A stretch of DNA of 64,000 nt from Cryptomeria japonica (lineage: Eukaryota; Streptophyta; Pinopsida; Cupressales; Cupressaceae), in NCBI RefSeq assembly GCF_030272615.1, contig NC_081408.1, forward strand, positions 619,438,476-619,502,475. The letters run 5' to 3'. Positions within the stretch are counted from its first letter, which is position 1, and every line of letters starts with the position of its first letter. This document shows, piece by piece, positions 23,407 through 35,783 of the stretch. The notes below the pieces were generated by a model that saw nothing but the letters and a program-made list of their open reading frames with translations, had not been told where the DNA came from and did no database searches. The translations under genes and the position numbers were made by a program.

Positions 23407-24489
23407 TGTTGGTATTTTGGATATGTTGCATTGGTTTGGTCATTGATGTCAACACTTGTCAACACCTATCAACACTTGGGGATCTTTGGTTATGTTAACC
23501 GGCATGTTCAGTGACTTATGCACAGTCACTGGTATCTGGTTCATCGGTAGGTTATATTGTTCACCGACACTAAGGATGATTTGTTGTCATTTGGAGATTA
23601 CTTGGTTATGTCGAAGACATTGTTTGGACACTTTGTTTTGGTGATTTGGTCATTGGTCTAATCAAGTTTGCATATTTGTTGTTACCAACAAATAGGTCTA
23701 GGTTATGGACCGACAAGTGTTATCTATTCCAGATCAACATGACATGTTATGGAGATGATTTGTTATTATTGTAAATGCATTGAGCCGACATGATGCATCA
23801 CATATTGATTCATTTGTAATTGATAAAATTGTAGTATTCTTTGTAAGGTGACCTACACATTTGGTCTTAGGTTTTGGTATATATGTAAGACCTCATTTGT
23901 GAGATTAAATGAGGGAGAAGAAGTGGTAGAGGAATGTAATAAGGTATATGCAAATATAAGCAGAGCTATACACACAGACATCATTTGAAGATTCAAGGAA
24001 GGTTTGTAAAGGCAATCAGAGCTCAATCGGTACTGAATCTAGCATATGAAGATGCTATTCTGAGCAGTACATTATTATTGGATGGTTATTATCATTAGAT
24101 TTAACCATCCAATTGTAGTCAGTGTGACTCCAATTTTGTGACTGAGCGGTGAGCTCTAGGTAGTTGGCCTTTATGCATGTGCAAACCCCATATTGTACAC
24201 ACATACTATCTGCAATAGTATCATCTGATTGTGGGTAAGGTATCCCATCATGGTTTTTCCCCTTACAAGGTTTCCACATACAAATCTTTGTGTTATGTGT
24301 TGTGGATGTTATTTGTTATTCTGTTTCATGCATTAAACTTTACTAGTATTGCAATTAACTGTTAAATTGTCAACCAGCATAAAGTTTGGTTTACCGGTAT
24401 TATGGATTAAGTTTGGTTAATTTATATTTGGGTTGAAATTAATAGACAAATGACTCACCCCCCCTCTCAGTTGTCTCTAGGTCCTAACA
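23407..24489 (+). repeat. 5' LTR of element B
   Basis: 1083 bp, TGTTGGTATTTTGG to TCCTAACA. TATATATG promoter word at 23878-23885. It aligns with 29084-30169 and, inverted, with the LTRs of A. Confidence 0.88.
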
Positions 24490-24503
24490 ATTGGTATCCA
24501 AGC
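24490..24503 (+). other. Primer-binding site of B (tRNA-iMet type)
   Basis: ATTGGTATCCAAGC directly after the LTR. It differs from the usual TGGTATCAGAGC at two bases. Confidence 0.7.
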
Positions 24504-24546
24504 CTAGTCCTCTTTTTGCAAAAGCTTAACAACTTGAGGAGATTCT

Positions 24547-25605
24547 ATGGCAACTAACTATTTCAGGAAGGATAGTCTAAAGCTTGATGGAAGTAACTAT
24601 GGTATATGGAAGATCAGAATGGAGACACATATGAATTACATTGGAAAAGACATATGGTATGTTACAAAGAATGGCTATGTTGGTCCATCTCAAAGTCAAC
24701 CTAATCCACCAACCTTGGCTAAATATCAGGAGAATGATTGCAAAGCAAGAGAAACACTTTTGAGCACATTGTCAGATCAACAGATCATGGAATTATCAAA
24801 CTGATCTACTGCTAAAGTTATTTGGGAAAAATTGGAGACATTGAATGAAGGTGATACCACAGTCAAAATTGCAAAACTGGAATGCTTCTGGGTCAGGTAT
24901 GAAAATCTGAAAATGGAAGAAGATGAAAGGATTTCTACTTTTATGGAAAGAGTAAATGAAATTGTTTTGGGTATACAATGTTGTTGAGGATCCTTAAGTG
25001 AAGATGAAATTGTTTCTAAAGTTTTAAGAGCATTGCCAATGACAAATAAAATGAAAGTAACTACTATTAATGAATTGAGAACAATGCCTAATGCATCAGT
25101 ATCTAGAGATACTTTGGTTGGAAAACTTTCAGCTTTTGAACTTGAGGAATTTGGTCCCATTGCTACAATTAAGACAGATTTAGCTTTTAAGGCACCATAA
25201 TCATCTACAACATCATCATCATCTAAGAAATATGATTGGAAAGCACTCTATGCTAGAGAACTTGAAGAAATCAGAAGAGAGAATGAAGAATTGGAAGAGC
25301 TTGAAGAACTATTTGCAAGGAAAATGCCTAAAGGTCCTATTGGAAGTAAGTATGAAGGTAAAGCACCATTTAAATGTTTTAACGACAATAAAATTGGTCA
25401 TATGGCATCTAGGCATCCTGATAGACATGCAAGATTGAAAGCAGAAGCTAAAAGAACATATAGACCTAACCCTGAATATCAGAGATATATATTTAAGAAA
25501 AATAGTGACAAATCATGTTATTATGTTGATAAAGGAGTAACTGATGATTCTAATGAGGAACCCATAGACAATGGATGGGATTTTGTTGCTATAACATAAG
25601 ATCAA
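24547..25605 (+). pseudogene. B: copia gag, broken, zinc knuckle lost
   Basis: The ATG at 24547 opens MATNYFRKDSLKLDGSNYGI and runs 85 codons to a TGA at 24802-24804 (ELSN-stop). The frame continues as STAKVIWEKL, with further stops near 24987 and 25198. The zinc knuckle reads CFNDNKIGHMASRHP: the second and last Cys of the CCHC motif are replaced, so zinc binding should be lost. The same motif is intact in A. The end is a TAA near 25597. Confidence 0.85.
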
Positions 25606-25932
25606 TTGACACCTATTGTTCAACTGGTAGAGCAGGCCCTGACAACTAAATTTGAAGAAAAGGATGAATGGGTCATTGATTCCAGATGTTCATATCATAT
25701 GACTGGTGATAAAAGTAAATTCTTAACTTTTCAGGAATACAATGGAGGTCTAGTAAGATTTGGGGATGAAAAAGCTTGTTTGATTAAAGGAAAAGGCACT
25801 ATATATTTTGATGGTAAGCACAATACTGATAATGTTTACTATGTTGAAGGTTTGAAGCATAATCTTTAGAGTGTTGGTCAATTAGTTGAAAAAGGATTTC
25901 AGTTACAATTCAAGAATGGTAAATGAAAAATC
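25606..25932 (+). pseudogene. B: copia protease
   Basis: WVIDSRCSYHMTGDKSKF shows Asp-Ser-Arg where the protease needs Asp-Ser-Gly, so the active site is probably dead. It runs through GGLVRFGDEK and YYVEGLKHNL to a TAG at 25867-25869. Confidence 0.78.
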
Positions 25933-27279
25933 ATGAACAAAACTGGTTTAGAGATTGCAACCGGTAATCAGACTAGAGGAAATATCTTTCATTTGAAAAA
26001 CAATGAGAAAGCATGTTTGATTGCACATATTGATGAAAGTTGGTTATGGCATAAGAGACTTTGTCATGTAAATTTTGATTGCATTGTGAAAATCAGTACA
26101 ACTAAGGCAGAAAGGGATTTACCTAAGATTGTTAAACCTCACAATCTGGTATGTAAGGAATGCTAATTTGGAAAGCAAGTTAGAACAAATTTTAAGAGTA
26201 TTCTAGAGAAATCTAATAATGTTCTTGACTTAATTCATATTGATTTATGTGGTCTTGCAAGAACTAGAAGTTTACAAGGATATAGATATTTTATTCTAAT
26301 CATTGATGATTATTCTAGAATGTGTTGGGTTACTTTTCTCATGGAGAAATCAAAAGCTTTCGGGAAATTCAAATCATTCAAAGTGATGGTAGAGAATGAA
26401 ACCAGTAAGAAAATCAAATGTTTGAGATCAGATCAAGGAGGTGAATTCACATCTAAGAAATTTAATACATTCTATAAAGTGAATGGAATCAAAAGACAAT
26501 TATCAGCACCTCAGACACCCCAGTAGAATGGAGTTGTGGAAAGAAAGAACAAAACTATTTTGGATGCAGCTATAAGAATGATATCAAAATAAAATCTACC
26601 TCATGCATATTGGAGAGAAGCAGTGAGTACAACGGTTTATACATTCAACAAAGTTCACTTCAAAGGTGAAATCGGTAAGACCCCTCATGAACTATGGTTT
26701 GGTAATACTCCTACTCTTAAATATTTCAAAATGTTTGGAAGCAAATGTTATATTAGGAGAGATAAGTATATTGGCAAATTTGATCCTAGAAGTGATGAAG
26801 GAATATTTCTTGGTTATTCATCCAAAAGCAAGGCATATAGATGTTTTAACAAGAGATTGCAAAAAATTGTTGAAAGTGCAAATGTGAAGATTGATGAACA
26901 GTTTAGAGGTAATTCAAGGTCAATGGACTCTGAACCAGCAATAGAGATAATCACAAATGAACCTACAATGAGTACACTAGTACAAAATGATGATCTAGTC
27001 ACACCGGCATCATCTAAAAATTCTACAGTGATTGAAGAACAACAACAAGTAAATACACCCAGGTATGTAAGATTGAACCACTCTAAAAGTCAGATAATTG
27101 GGAACAAGTATCAAGGAGTTATGATAAGAGGAAGACTGGAAAATGAAGAGGGATGTCTAATTTCTCAAATTGAACCAGCATCAGTTATTGAGGAATGCGA
27201 AGATAAACATTGGATTAAAGCTGTGGAAGATGAATTGGAACAAATTGAAAAGAATAACACATGGACATTAGTTCCCTGA
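25933..27279 (+). pseudogene. B: copia integrase and linker
   Basis: The zinc site is WLWHKRLCHVNFD ... LVCKEC. The core has D in IHIDLCGLARTR, D in LRSDQGGEF and E in NGVVERKN. GKTPHELWFG and GIFLGYSSKSKAYRC follow, then a 120-residue acidic linker ending EKNNTWTLVP. Stops: TAA after CKEC (26164), TAG in the TPQ-stop-NGV site (26524) and a TAA near 26590. Catalytic acids remain readable. Confidence 0.85.
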
Positions 27280-28703
27280 CCTAAAAACAAAAATGTAATT
27301 GGAACTAAATGAGTATTCAGAAATAAACTTAATGAAGATGGTAAGGTAATCAGAAACAAAGCAAGATTAGTGTGTAAGGGATATTCACAAAAGGAAGAAA
27401 TTGATTACAATGAAACCTTTGCACCAGTAGCTAGAATTGAGGCAGTCAGACTATTCTTAGCTTTTGCAGCACACAAGAACTATAAAGTATATCAAATGGA
27501 TGTTAAATGTGCATTTTTGAATGGTGATCTTGAAGAGGAAGTTTACATTGAACAACCTGATGGATTTTTTTTGACAAATGATAAAGATATGGTTTGCAGG
27601 TTAAGGAAAGCTTTATATGGGTTAAAGCAAGCTCCTAGAGCTTGGTATGCTAGATTGGACAAATATCTTTTGAAGCTTGGATAAACTAAAGGTAATGCTG
27701 ACATCAACTTATATTACAAAGTGACTAATGATGACATCTTGGTTATTGAAGTTTTTGTTGATGATATCATTTTTGGAGAAGAAGATGGATTATGTAAATA
27801 CTTTTCTAATAAGATGCAGGAAGAATTTGAAATGTCTATGATTGGGGAGATAAAATTATTTTCAGGATTGCAAATTTCATAGACTCATAAAGGTATATTC
27901 ATAAATCAATAAAAGTACTTGAAGGAATTACTTAAGAAATTTGGCAGGGAAAACTCTAAACCGGTAAGTACACCTATGACTACAACTGATAAACTGTCTT
28001 TGAAGGATGAATCAAAACCTATTAATTTGACAAGGTACAAGTCTATGATTGGAGGTTAACTGTATTCGAAGAAAACAAGACCCGATATTAAGAATGCAGT
28101 ATGTATTGTTTCAAGCTTTCAGAGTAATCCTAAAGAAAATCATGAATCAACAATAAAAAGGATTTTCCAGTATCTACAAGGCACAACAAATCTTGGTTTA
28201 TGGTATCCTAAAGATGAAAATTTTGATTTATGTGCATACACAGATGCAAATTGGGTAGGAGATGTAGATGACAGAAAAAACACCACCAACGGAGCATTCT
28301 TTCTTGGTAGCAGACTAATTTCTTGGTTGAGCAAGAAACAAAGTTGCACATCTTTATCAACAACAGAATCAGAATATGTTGCAATAGCAACTAATTGTAG
28401 GTATTATGGATTAAGCAAACATTGAAAGACATAAAGGCAAAATGAAAAGAACCTATAACCATTTACTGTGATAATATGGTAGCAATTGATATATCTAAGA
28501 ATCTGGTATTTCACTCTAAAACTAAACATGTTTCTATCAAATTCAATTTTCTAAAAGAGAATGTTGAAGCAAAAGAAGTGAAATTGGTTTATGTGAATAC
28601 TAAAGAGTAGATTGCAGACATTTTTACTAAGCCATTGCCTAAGGACACTTTTGAATATATTAGAGAGAATCTTGGAGTTATACCCTCACCGGTAGAGACT
28701 TAG
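27280..28703 (+). pseudogene. B: copia reverse transcriptase and RNase H
   Basis: RT reads [56 protein letters not shown] and the catalytic FVDDIIFG box. RNase H reads AYTDANWVGDVDDRKN, SWLSKKQSCTSLSTTESE, YCDNM and FTKPLPKDTFEY, ending at a TAG at 28701-28703. Stops include TAA at about 27682 (LKLG-stop-TKG) and several between 27880 and 28430. Confidence 0.85.
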
Positions 28704-29083
28704 AAAGTTGATGCTTGGCATCAAACCGATAGAATTAACTGAGAAATCTTTTTTCTAGCTTTGATGAGGAGAGCTACTTCTCAGGGGGAGTAGTTGTATA
28801 AATTGGATAATTTGGTATTTTGTAATAAGTTCTATGAACTATTTTATTTGATTTTTGTATTGCTTTGGCATTTGATGTCAAAGGGAGAGAGATATCTATG
28901 GAAAAACACATTATCTTTTGGAGAGATTATTCATTCGGGAGAGATTGTTACTCTCTATATCTGTATTTTGATTTCTGGTTAATGATCTCTTTGGGAGATT
29001 ATTGGTTTTTGGTTTTTGGCATTTTTTCTTTGGCTCTTAGACAGTTTTTCCACCTTGTGTTGCCATCAATGCCAAAGGGGGAT
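28704..29083 (+). other. B: 3' untranslated region with two polypurine-like tracts
   Basis: A TTTGATGTCAAAGGGAGAGAG run near 28870-28892 and the LTR-adjacent run CAATGCCAAAGGGGGAT at 29067-29083. The second is the functional position for a polypurine tract. Confidence 0.65.
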
Positions 29084-30169
29084 TGTTGGGATTTTGGATA
29101 TGTTACACTAGTTTTGTTATTCATGTCAACACTTGTCAATGCCTATTAGAACTTGGAGATCTTTGGTTATGTTCACTGACATGTTTAGTGACTTATGCAC
29201 AGTCACCGGTATCTGGTTCACTGGCAGGTTATATTTTTCACCGACACTAAGGATGATCTATTACCATTTGGAGATTACTTGGTTATGTCGAAGACATTGT
29301 TTGGACACTTTGTTTTGGTGATTTGGTCATTGGTCTAATTGAGTTTGCATATTTGTTGTTACTAGAAAATAGGTCTAGGCTATGGACCGACAAGCGTTAT
29401 CTATTCCAGATCAGCACAACATGTTATGGAGATGATTTATTAATATTGTAAATGCATTGAGCTGACATGATGCATCGCATATTGATTCATTTGTAATTGA
29501 TTTAATTGTAATATTCTTTGTAAGTCAACCTACACATTTGGTCTTAGGTTTTGGTATATATGTAAGACCTCATTTGTGAGATTAAATGAGGGAGAAGAAG
29601 AAGTGGTAGAGGATTGTAATAAGGTATATGCGAATATAATAAGAGCTATACATGTAGACATCATTTGAAGATTCAAGGAAGGTTTAAAAAGGCAATCAGA
29701 GCTTAACCGGTACTGAATCTAGTATATGAAGATGATATTTTGAGTAGTACATTATCATTGGATTTAACCATCCAATTGTAGTCAGTGTGACTCCCATTTT
29801 GTGATTGAGTAGTGAGCTCTAGGCAGTTGGCCTTTCTGCATGTGCAGACCCCATATTATACACACATACTATCTACAGTAGTATCATCTGATTGTGGGTA
29901 AGGTTTCCCACCATGATTTTTCCCCTTACAGGGTTTCCACGTACAAATCTATGTCCTATGTGTTGTGGATGTTATTTGTCTTTCTGTTTCATGCATTAAA
30001 CTTTACCGATATTGCAATTAACTATTAAACTATCAACCGGCATAAAGTTTGGTTTACTAGTATTATGCATTAAGTTTGGTTATGTTATATTTGGGTTGAA
30101 ATTAATACACAATTGATTCAACCCCCACCCCCCCCCCCCCCCCCTCTTAGCTGCCTCCGAGTCCTAACA
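29084..30169 (+). repeat. 3' LTR of element B
   Basis: 1086 bp, TGTTGGGATTTTGG to GTCCTAACA, with a 17-base C run at 30128-30144. Confidence 0.88.
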
Positions 30170-30174
30170 ATAGT

Positions 30175-30290
30175 TAGTAGAAACAACAACATACTCATCT
30201 TCAGTAGTAGACAAGGAAATATAGATTATTTCTTGATGATCCATGAAACAAGTTTCTTTCCAAGAAAGAAAGCTCCACGGGAAGTACTTT
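30175..30290 (-). pseudogene. C: RNase H fragment between B and E
   Basis: The minus strand encodes the GAFFLGKKLVSW and LSTTEDEYVVV blocks of copia RNase H in slightly shifted frames. It is the direct continuation of the C sequence left of B. Only about 116 bp separate two independent insertions. Confidence 0.75.
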
Positions 30291-31178
30291 TGTTGTCAAT
30301 TGACACTCTTTGGAATCATATGTTGTCATTAATGGAAACAAGACTCTATTGAAGGCATATACTGATATTTGGAGGCATACACTGATGGATACCGACATTG
30401 AGTATTCAGGGTCATCACCGACATTGGCATCCATCATTTCAGTGGAGTCGACATTAGTTTGGATCCAAAAGGTTTTATTGTAAAATCATTTTATAATTAT
30501 TATATTGAGCCGACATTGTATATCTTTTGTATTGTAAGCCAACATAAGGCATATTGTTTGCAAGGGTATATAAGTCAGTCTGTTAGGTCATTTTGATATG
30601 ATAGTGACATAGGAGAATATAGTAGAACTGTGTGATGTGAAGGATATGTATGTAGATCATTTGAATGTGAATGTAATATCATGCTGTATTTTGTAAAGCA
30701 TTCTTGGAGGAAGAGGAGATACCAGTAGAAGGTTCAGGGTTTATGAACCAGTATAGAACAAAACTTTAACTAGAACTCTTTTTGGCATTGAAGATGCATT
30801 TTGTGAGTTCACCGGTACTGTTTTATTTCAGTAGAAGCTTGTAGTTAGTGAGACTCTTTTTTGTTGAGTAGTGTTCTCTAGGAAATATTCCTTCCTACAT
30901 GTGCAAGCCCCCATGCTATGTAATATCTTTCATATGGCCAGTGAATTGATATTGTGGGTAACAAATCCCACCGTGGTTTTTCTTCTTTGAGTTTTTCCAC
31001 GTATAAATTTTGTGTGTTATGGTGTTCATTCATGTGGCTGGTTTATTTGGTTCATGTTATATGTTTCTTCATTTACCGGTTTATATGTGTATGTTATAAA
31101 AGATTAAAATCTTGTGTTACCGACAAAACACTGATTCATCCCCCCTCTTAGTGTTCTTGGGTTCATTGTATTCCAACA
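30291..31178 (+). repeat. 5' LTR of element E
   Basis: 888 bp, TGTTGTCAATTGAC to TTCCAACA. TATATAAG promoter word at 30567-30574. The left flank is ACTTT; the partner flank lies off-window. Confidence 0.85.
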
Positions 31179-31192
31179 ATTGGTATTAGAGC
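31179..31192 (+). other. Primer-binding site of E (tRNA-iMet type)
   Basis: ATTGGTATTAGAGC directly after the LTR, one base from the usual initiator tRNA-Met complement. Confidence 0.75.
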
Positions 31193-31252
31193 TCGGTACC
31201 TTGGAGGAAGTTTAACAGCTTGGAGAAGATCTTGAAATTGGAATCATTGAAC

Positions 31253-32323
31253 ATGGCTATGGAAAAGCAGTTTGAGAGGGCACTTGAGGACTATGATGAT
31301 GAAAGGATGAAGAACTTGAAACTACAAGATGAATTGAATTCTACTAATGAATTCATTCTTATTCTACAAGATAGATTATCATCTGCTCAAGCCAAGAGAA
31401 AAGAACTTTTGCAAAACCAGGATGATGAAGAGAAAAATGCACTTAAGGAACAATGTCAGAAGTTGAGTCAAGCTAATATGCTCATGAAGAATGAAATGCA
31501 AGACCTAACTATGAGGTTATCAAAAGATATTGAGGACATAAAGAAAAATGAAAAAAATCTTGTTATATCTCTGAAGAACAAATTTGATGAATGTGGCAGA
31601 TTGATTCATGAGAATAATCTATTGAGAAATGATTTGGTACACTCCCAAAATAATGAACAAGAGCTTGAAAGAAAAATAACAACTCTGAGAGATGATATAA
31701 CTACTGCAAGTGAGTATAAAGAAAAAATTAAGATCAGTGCAACATAGTTGGATGATTTATTGAAAAGATAAAGGTAGAGTGAAGATTCTAGAGGACTTGG
31801 ATTTGTACAAGGTGAAAGATCAAACACTGCAAATAAAGATTAGACAACTGGTATGCATAACTCATCAGACTAGAGGAAACTGATAAGGCAATCTAATGCT
31901 TACAAATTCAATCGTAGATGTTTCGTTTGTAATAAATTTGGGCATATGGCTAGACAATATAGAAATAGAGCAAATCAAAACTACAATTTAGTTCCCAGTC
32001 AATGCACAAATTGGAAGAAATATGGACATCAGTCAGAAGATTGCAGAACAAAAGTTAAATGTCATGCATGTAGAAAGTTTGTTCATTTGGATAATCATTG
32101 TAGGTCAAGGAATGACATCGGATATGTCAAAGAAATTCAAAAGAACAATGTTACACGTTATGCATGCAATAAAATAGGTCATGTTACTAAGTACTGTAGA
32201 AGAAAGTCTACATCGGTTAGCAATGATAAAGAAAATGAGAAAGGAAAGAAGAAGGTAGATAAATATGACAATATCACACCAAGAGATGGGTTAGAAAATC
32301 TGAAGAACCATGTGGAGATGTAA
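31253..32323 (+). pseudogene. E: gag-like coiled coil with four zinc knuckles
   Basis: The ATG at 31253 starts MAMEKQFERALEDYDDERMK, and the frame is open to a TAG at 31745-31747, giving a long heptad-rich coiled coil (LQDELN, LQDRLSSAQAK, KLSQANMLMKNEM). A SEYKEK...LDDLLK...GLGF stretch follows, resembling the gag C-terminus of SIRE-type copia elements. Then come four zinc-knuckle units (31910-32210). Only the third, CHACRKFVHLDNHC, is complete; units 1, 2 and 4 have each lost one Cys. No upstream capsid (UBN2) part is seen, so this is half a gag. Stops near 31747, 31770 and 31840 break it. Assignment to SIRE-type gag is inference. Confidence 0.7.
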
Positions 32324-32771
32324 CTACACTGGTAACTGCACCTGTAACTCCATCGGTAGACCAGAGCATTCCTACACCGACAGGCAATTCAATTGGTAAC
32401 TGAGGCATGCGCCTTAGGGGTTGGAAAATTCATTGAAAATATTGCATATTACCCGGAAGAGATCTCAAAGAGATCTGGAGAGTGGTATTAATCGTTGATG
32501 GAGGTTCACTTAGCATAAAACTGTGAAATGAACATCTGGTAGGGGACATTGCTAAGCATTTATGATAGTGATGAATTAGGGTTTACTCATTGATAAAATG
32601 GGTAAATTGACTCATTTTCACTCATCTAGCACTGAAGCAAACTAGAGCGAAGAAAAGGTGAATCTTAGGCGATCAAGAGCAAGTAAAGGCATTTTGAAGA
32701 ATTTCTAGTAGTCATCTGAGAAGTAATCAAAACCCTTCAACCAATGACTATTATCTAGGTATTTCTTTGAA
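32324..32771 (+). other. E: spacer between gag remnant and ORF2
   Basis: About 450 bases with short out-of-frame ORFs. I see nothing definite, and no protease motif. Confidence 0.5.
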
Positions 32772-35700
32772 ATGGCATCCAGATCATCATCTACTCCTAC
32801 TATTATTGAAAATCCCATTGTTGTTGAGGTCAAGGATAGGCTTAGGCCTATTTTCAAGGAAGTTTCCCAAATTGCCATGAAGGAAGATTCTACTAGCGTA
32901 TTTTTGAGGATTCCCGATGGCGTGGTCTATGTAGAAGATGTTAGGGCCTATATTCCCTGCACCTTGGAGGATTTTGGCACTGATGAAATAAAGGGAATGT
33001 ATCAATCTATGATACTAGGTAGCTCCGATACTATCAAACTAGAATATCAAATCATTGAGGATCTAGGGTTAACCGGAATCTTGTACATTCCAGAATTCAA
33101 GGATGAAGTAATCAGATATGTTCTGAGCAGGGTCCACAATGAATTTATCTAGCTGGATCGGCCCCACATGATCACCAAAGAATCTATTCAAGCAATCACC
33201 AACTTACCTAAAGTTGGACAAGAACCAGGAAAGAAGATTTCCACCACTGCGGTTGAGAAGCTCACTGATGCAACCCATGATGGAAGATCTATGAGGGTCA
33301 ACACCATCAAAGAAACTTATGTGAAATTTACGAGCATGATAATCGGCTACAAGGTAACTCAATCCAGTCGATTGAACTCTGTTGCTAGTTCTTGCATCCA
33401 TGTTGCATATCAGATGTTAAAGAATAATGAGAAGTATGATTTGTGTGAATGGTTGAGAAGTGAGTTAATGATAAATCTTTGAAATATTAGAGTTAAGAAA
33501 GGAACATTCAGGTTTGGCAATTAGATTGTCTGCTTGATGTTATAGTTCATGAATGAGCTGCCAGGTTTGGATAAGAAGAGTTGGGTACATGACATATAGG
33601 TAGGTATGTAGATCAAAGAAGCAATCACCGGTCTTTTTAGTAATAGGGATGAGAAGCGATGGGGATAATTCAAAACATTTCAAGAAAATATGAGAATGAG
33701 AGAGAGAATTTCCAAGAACATTGTGGAGAAATACTCCATTGATATTTGCTTTATGGTCAAAATAGATGACATAGATGGAAGCAGTGGAACCAAGAACTAT
33801 GTGGGTTACTGAATTAGGTTATGAGGTAGATGACAACATTTTGGAGTTATATGCTAAGATGTTGATTGATGCTCCTTTGGATGATAAGTTTGAACACTTT
33901 GGCACTACACAAGAGAAGGTTCTTGAGGTTAAGACTAGTTTCAACTAGAAAAGAAGAGAAAAGAAGTTAGATAAAATGTCAACATTTATTCAGGATTTAA
34001 TGCACAAGATAGGTACAGAACTAGGTTCTAGATCTAAACCAGTAGATCAACTAGTAGCAGCAAGTGCTCTTGAGGTAAAGAAGCCTAAGACTTTCATTTC
34101 TTTTATAACTTATGATTCTGATCTAGAAGATAATCAACCTCTTGCATTCAGAAGAGTACAAAGGAAGAAAACTGACAAGCCTCTGGTAGAGGAGAAGATG
34201 GTGGAATGAAGGAGGAAGCTAGTTAGAAAGGTAACATCTGCACCCACACCTCTGGCAAGGAAACCTAATCAGAAGAGGCAACCTCCTCCATCTTCTCCTA
34301 CAACTCCTAACAAGAAGAAAAAGAGTGATGAAGCAACTGAATCTGGTAAAATAACTTGTGCTGAATTAATTAATGAAATAACTAAAGATGGAATGTTGAA
34401 AAATGTGTCAAAATTCTATGAAGATTTAGAAGATAATGAGCAAAATGAAATAGAGGAAGCAATTTTGTTATATCTAGACATATATAAGAAGGCTTTGGTA
34501 GAGATTTTGAAGAAAATTCCTTTATCGTTGTACAATAAGTTAGATGCAAGAATATTAGATGCAATTATGAGGGACAAAGAAATCAAAGAAGTTGAACTTT
34601 TGAATATGTGTGGCTCTATAAACAATGAGGAAATGAAAAGATGTATATATGTTGCTAACAAAACAATCTTTGGTAGACAAAAATGGCAAATAAGCCTAAT
34701 GATGGGTAGAGTCAATGAGATAGTAAATGAGACCAGAGATGGTTGGACCAAATTCTTCCAAAAGAATCCTGCTTTTCTCACCTCTCAAGAAGAATTTTCT
34801 AGGCAACTTCTCCAACCATTCCAGACAAATATAAAGGGAAAGGAATTTTGGGAAGTTCAATTCAAATTTTGAGTGAACCAGTAGTTAAACCCATAACTGA
34901 TGAGAGTGTATAGACTAAACTGGTAGAGACTACATTTTTACAGTCTAGGCAAGACAATATAGATAATGTACAGGCTACAGATAATATAGTGGATAATACT
35001 CCACCAATAGTAACTAATACTGCACCAAGTGGCGAAGCCACCAGTGCATTAGAGGAGGAGATATGAGATTCACCGATAGAGGATAAGGAAGATAAGGAAA
35101 AGGAGATTGAATTGATAGTAGTTTCCCTTACAAAATCTTTGGGAATTGACACTTCTCAAGTTGAGAAGAAATCAATTACAGAGATGAGTTCCACAGAGAT
35201 AATGATGATGGCTACTCAAAAGGTAATGAAGGAGGGATCTACAGACAAAGGAATAATAGAACCATCAATAACAATTTTGCATAGATTGATTCTTGGTTGT
35301 ATGATTGAAAATGACACAAGCCCTTCCGACAAGCTTAAGGTACTAATAGAGCATATATCTAAAACCTTTTAGTCATTGCATCAAATTTCATACAAGAAGG
35401 CACTTGAAAGGTTTACTCTGGCCAAGAAAGAAGCTTTTGATTAGATTATTGAGATAGAGAAGAGGAAGATTGAAGAGAAACTTGTACTCATTGAAAATTC
35501 TTTGAAACAATGTACTAACATCTACAAGGTTTGTTGTAATATACAAATTCTTACAGCTAATGTAGATCACAGGTTAAAGGAATTGCATGAGAAGATTGCT
35601 AACATTGCTAATTCTTTTGATGGACTAACTTCACTCACAACTTCAATTGATTGACAAGTTTTGACTTTGGAGAACCAAGTTTTTTCTTTTGAAAGGAAAG

Positions 35701-35783
35701 AGACAAGATCATTCGGAGAGCAAGGAGTCTTGGAGGATTGGTGAGTCCAAGATTGGATTCACTCGGTGTACATAAGAGGGAAT
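32772..35783 (+). pseudogene. E ORF2: long unrecognised protein, N-terminal and central part, broken
   Basis: The ATG at 32772 opens MASRSSSTPTIIENP and reads 126 codons to a TAG; after a few bases the same frame resumes (MITKESIQAITNLPKVGQ) for 104 codons. Further in-register pieces are GLFSNRDEKRWG, KNIVEKYSIDICFMV (about 33630-33760), a Lys-rich piece with FISFITYDSDLEDNQPLAFR (about 34080-34150), a helical Glu-rich block at 34393-34872 and an acidic stretch to 35372. Stops are spread throughout. G3 splits the ORF at 35783, and its last 60 codons are at 54001-54180. The intact protein would have been about 1000 residues. I recognise no domain: no zinc knuckle, no protease, no polymerase box. 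Function unknown. Confidence 0.6.
35779..35783. repeat. Target-site duplication GGAAT, left copy, of element G3
   Basis: GGAAT at 35779-35783 is repeated exactly at 54000-54004, directly outside the G3 LTRs. Confidence 0.92.

Larger units (their letters stand above)
23407..30169 (+). mobile_element. B: full-length Ty1/copia element, plus strand
   Basis: LTRs at 23407-24489 and 29084-30169 enclose a 4.6-kb internal region with gag, protease, integrase, RT and RNase H in copia order. The target duplication ATAGT flanks it. It shares family, gene order and even a gag stop codon position with A. Numerous stop codons make it inactive. B interrupts the RNase H of C; removing it rejoins that domain. 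Confidence 0.92.
21562..30290 (-). mobile_element. C: minus-strand Ty1/copia element, host of B and E
   Basis: A 1.13-kb LTR (21562-22693) is followed by a polypurine tract and the C-terminal part of RNase H on the minus strand, up to 23406. Element B then intervenes, and RNase H resumes at 30175-30290 (GAFFLGKKLVSW, LSTTEDEYV in broken frame). At 30291 element E begins. The rest of C should lie beyond E, off the right edge. The LTR left edge at 21562 (TGAAAGACAACTGAGAGG) is judged by comparison with A and has no confirming target duplication. Confidence 0.7.

Noticed and set aside
31179-31192. tRNA gene fragments at LTR ends
   Set aside because: These short matches are primer-binding sites complementary to tRNA 3' ends. 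No cloverleaf surrounds them.
31220-31252. Gag of E starting at 31220
   Set aside because: That start is a TTG; the first ATG is at 31253.
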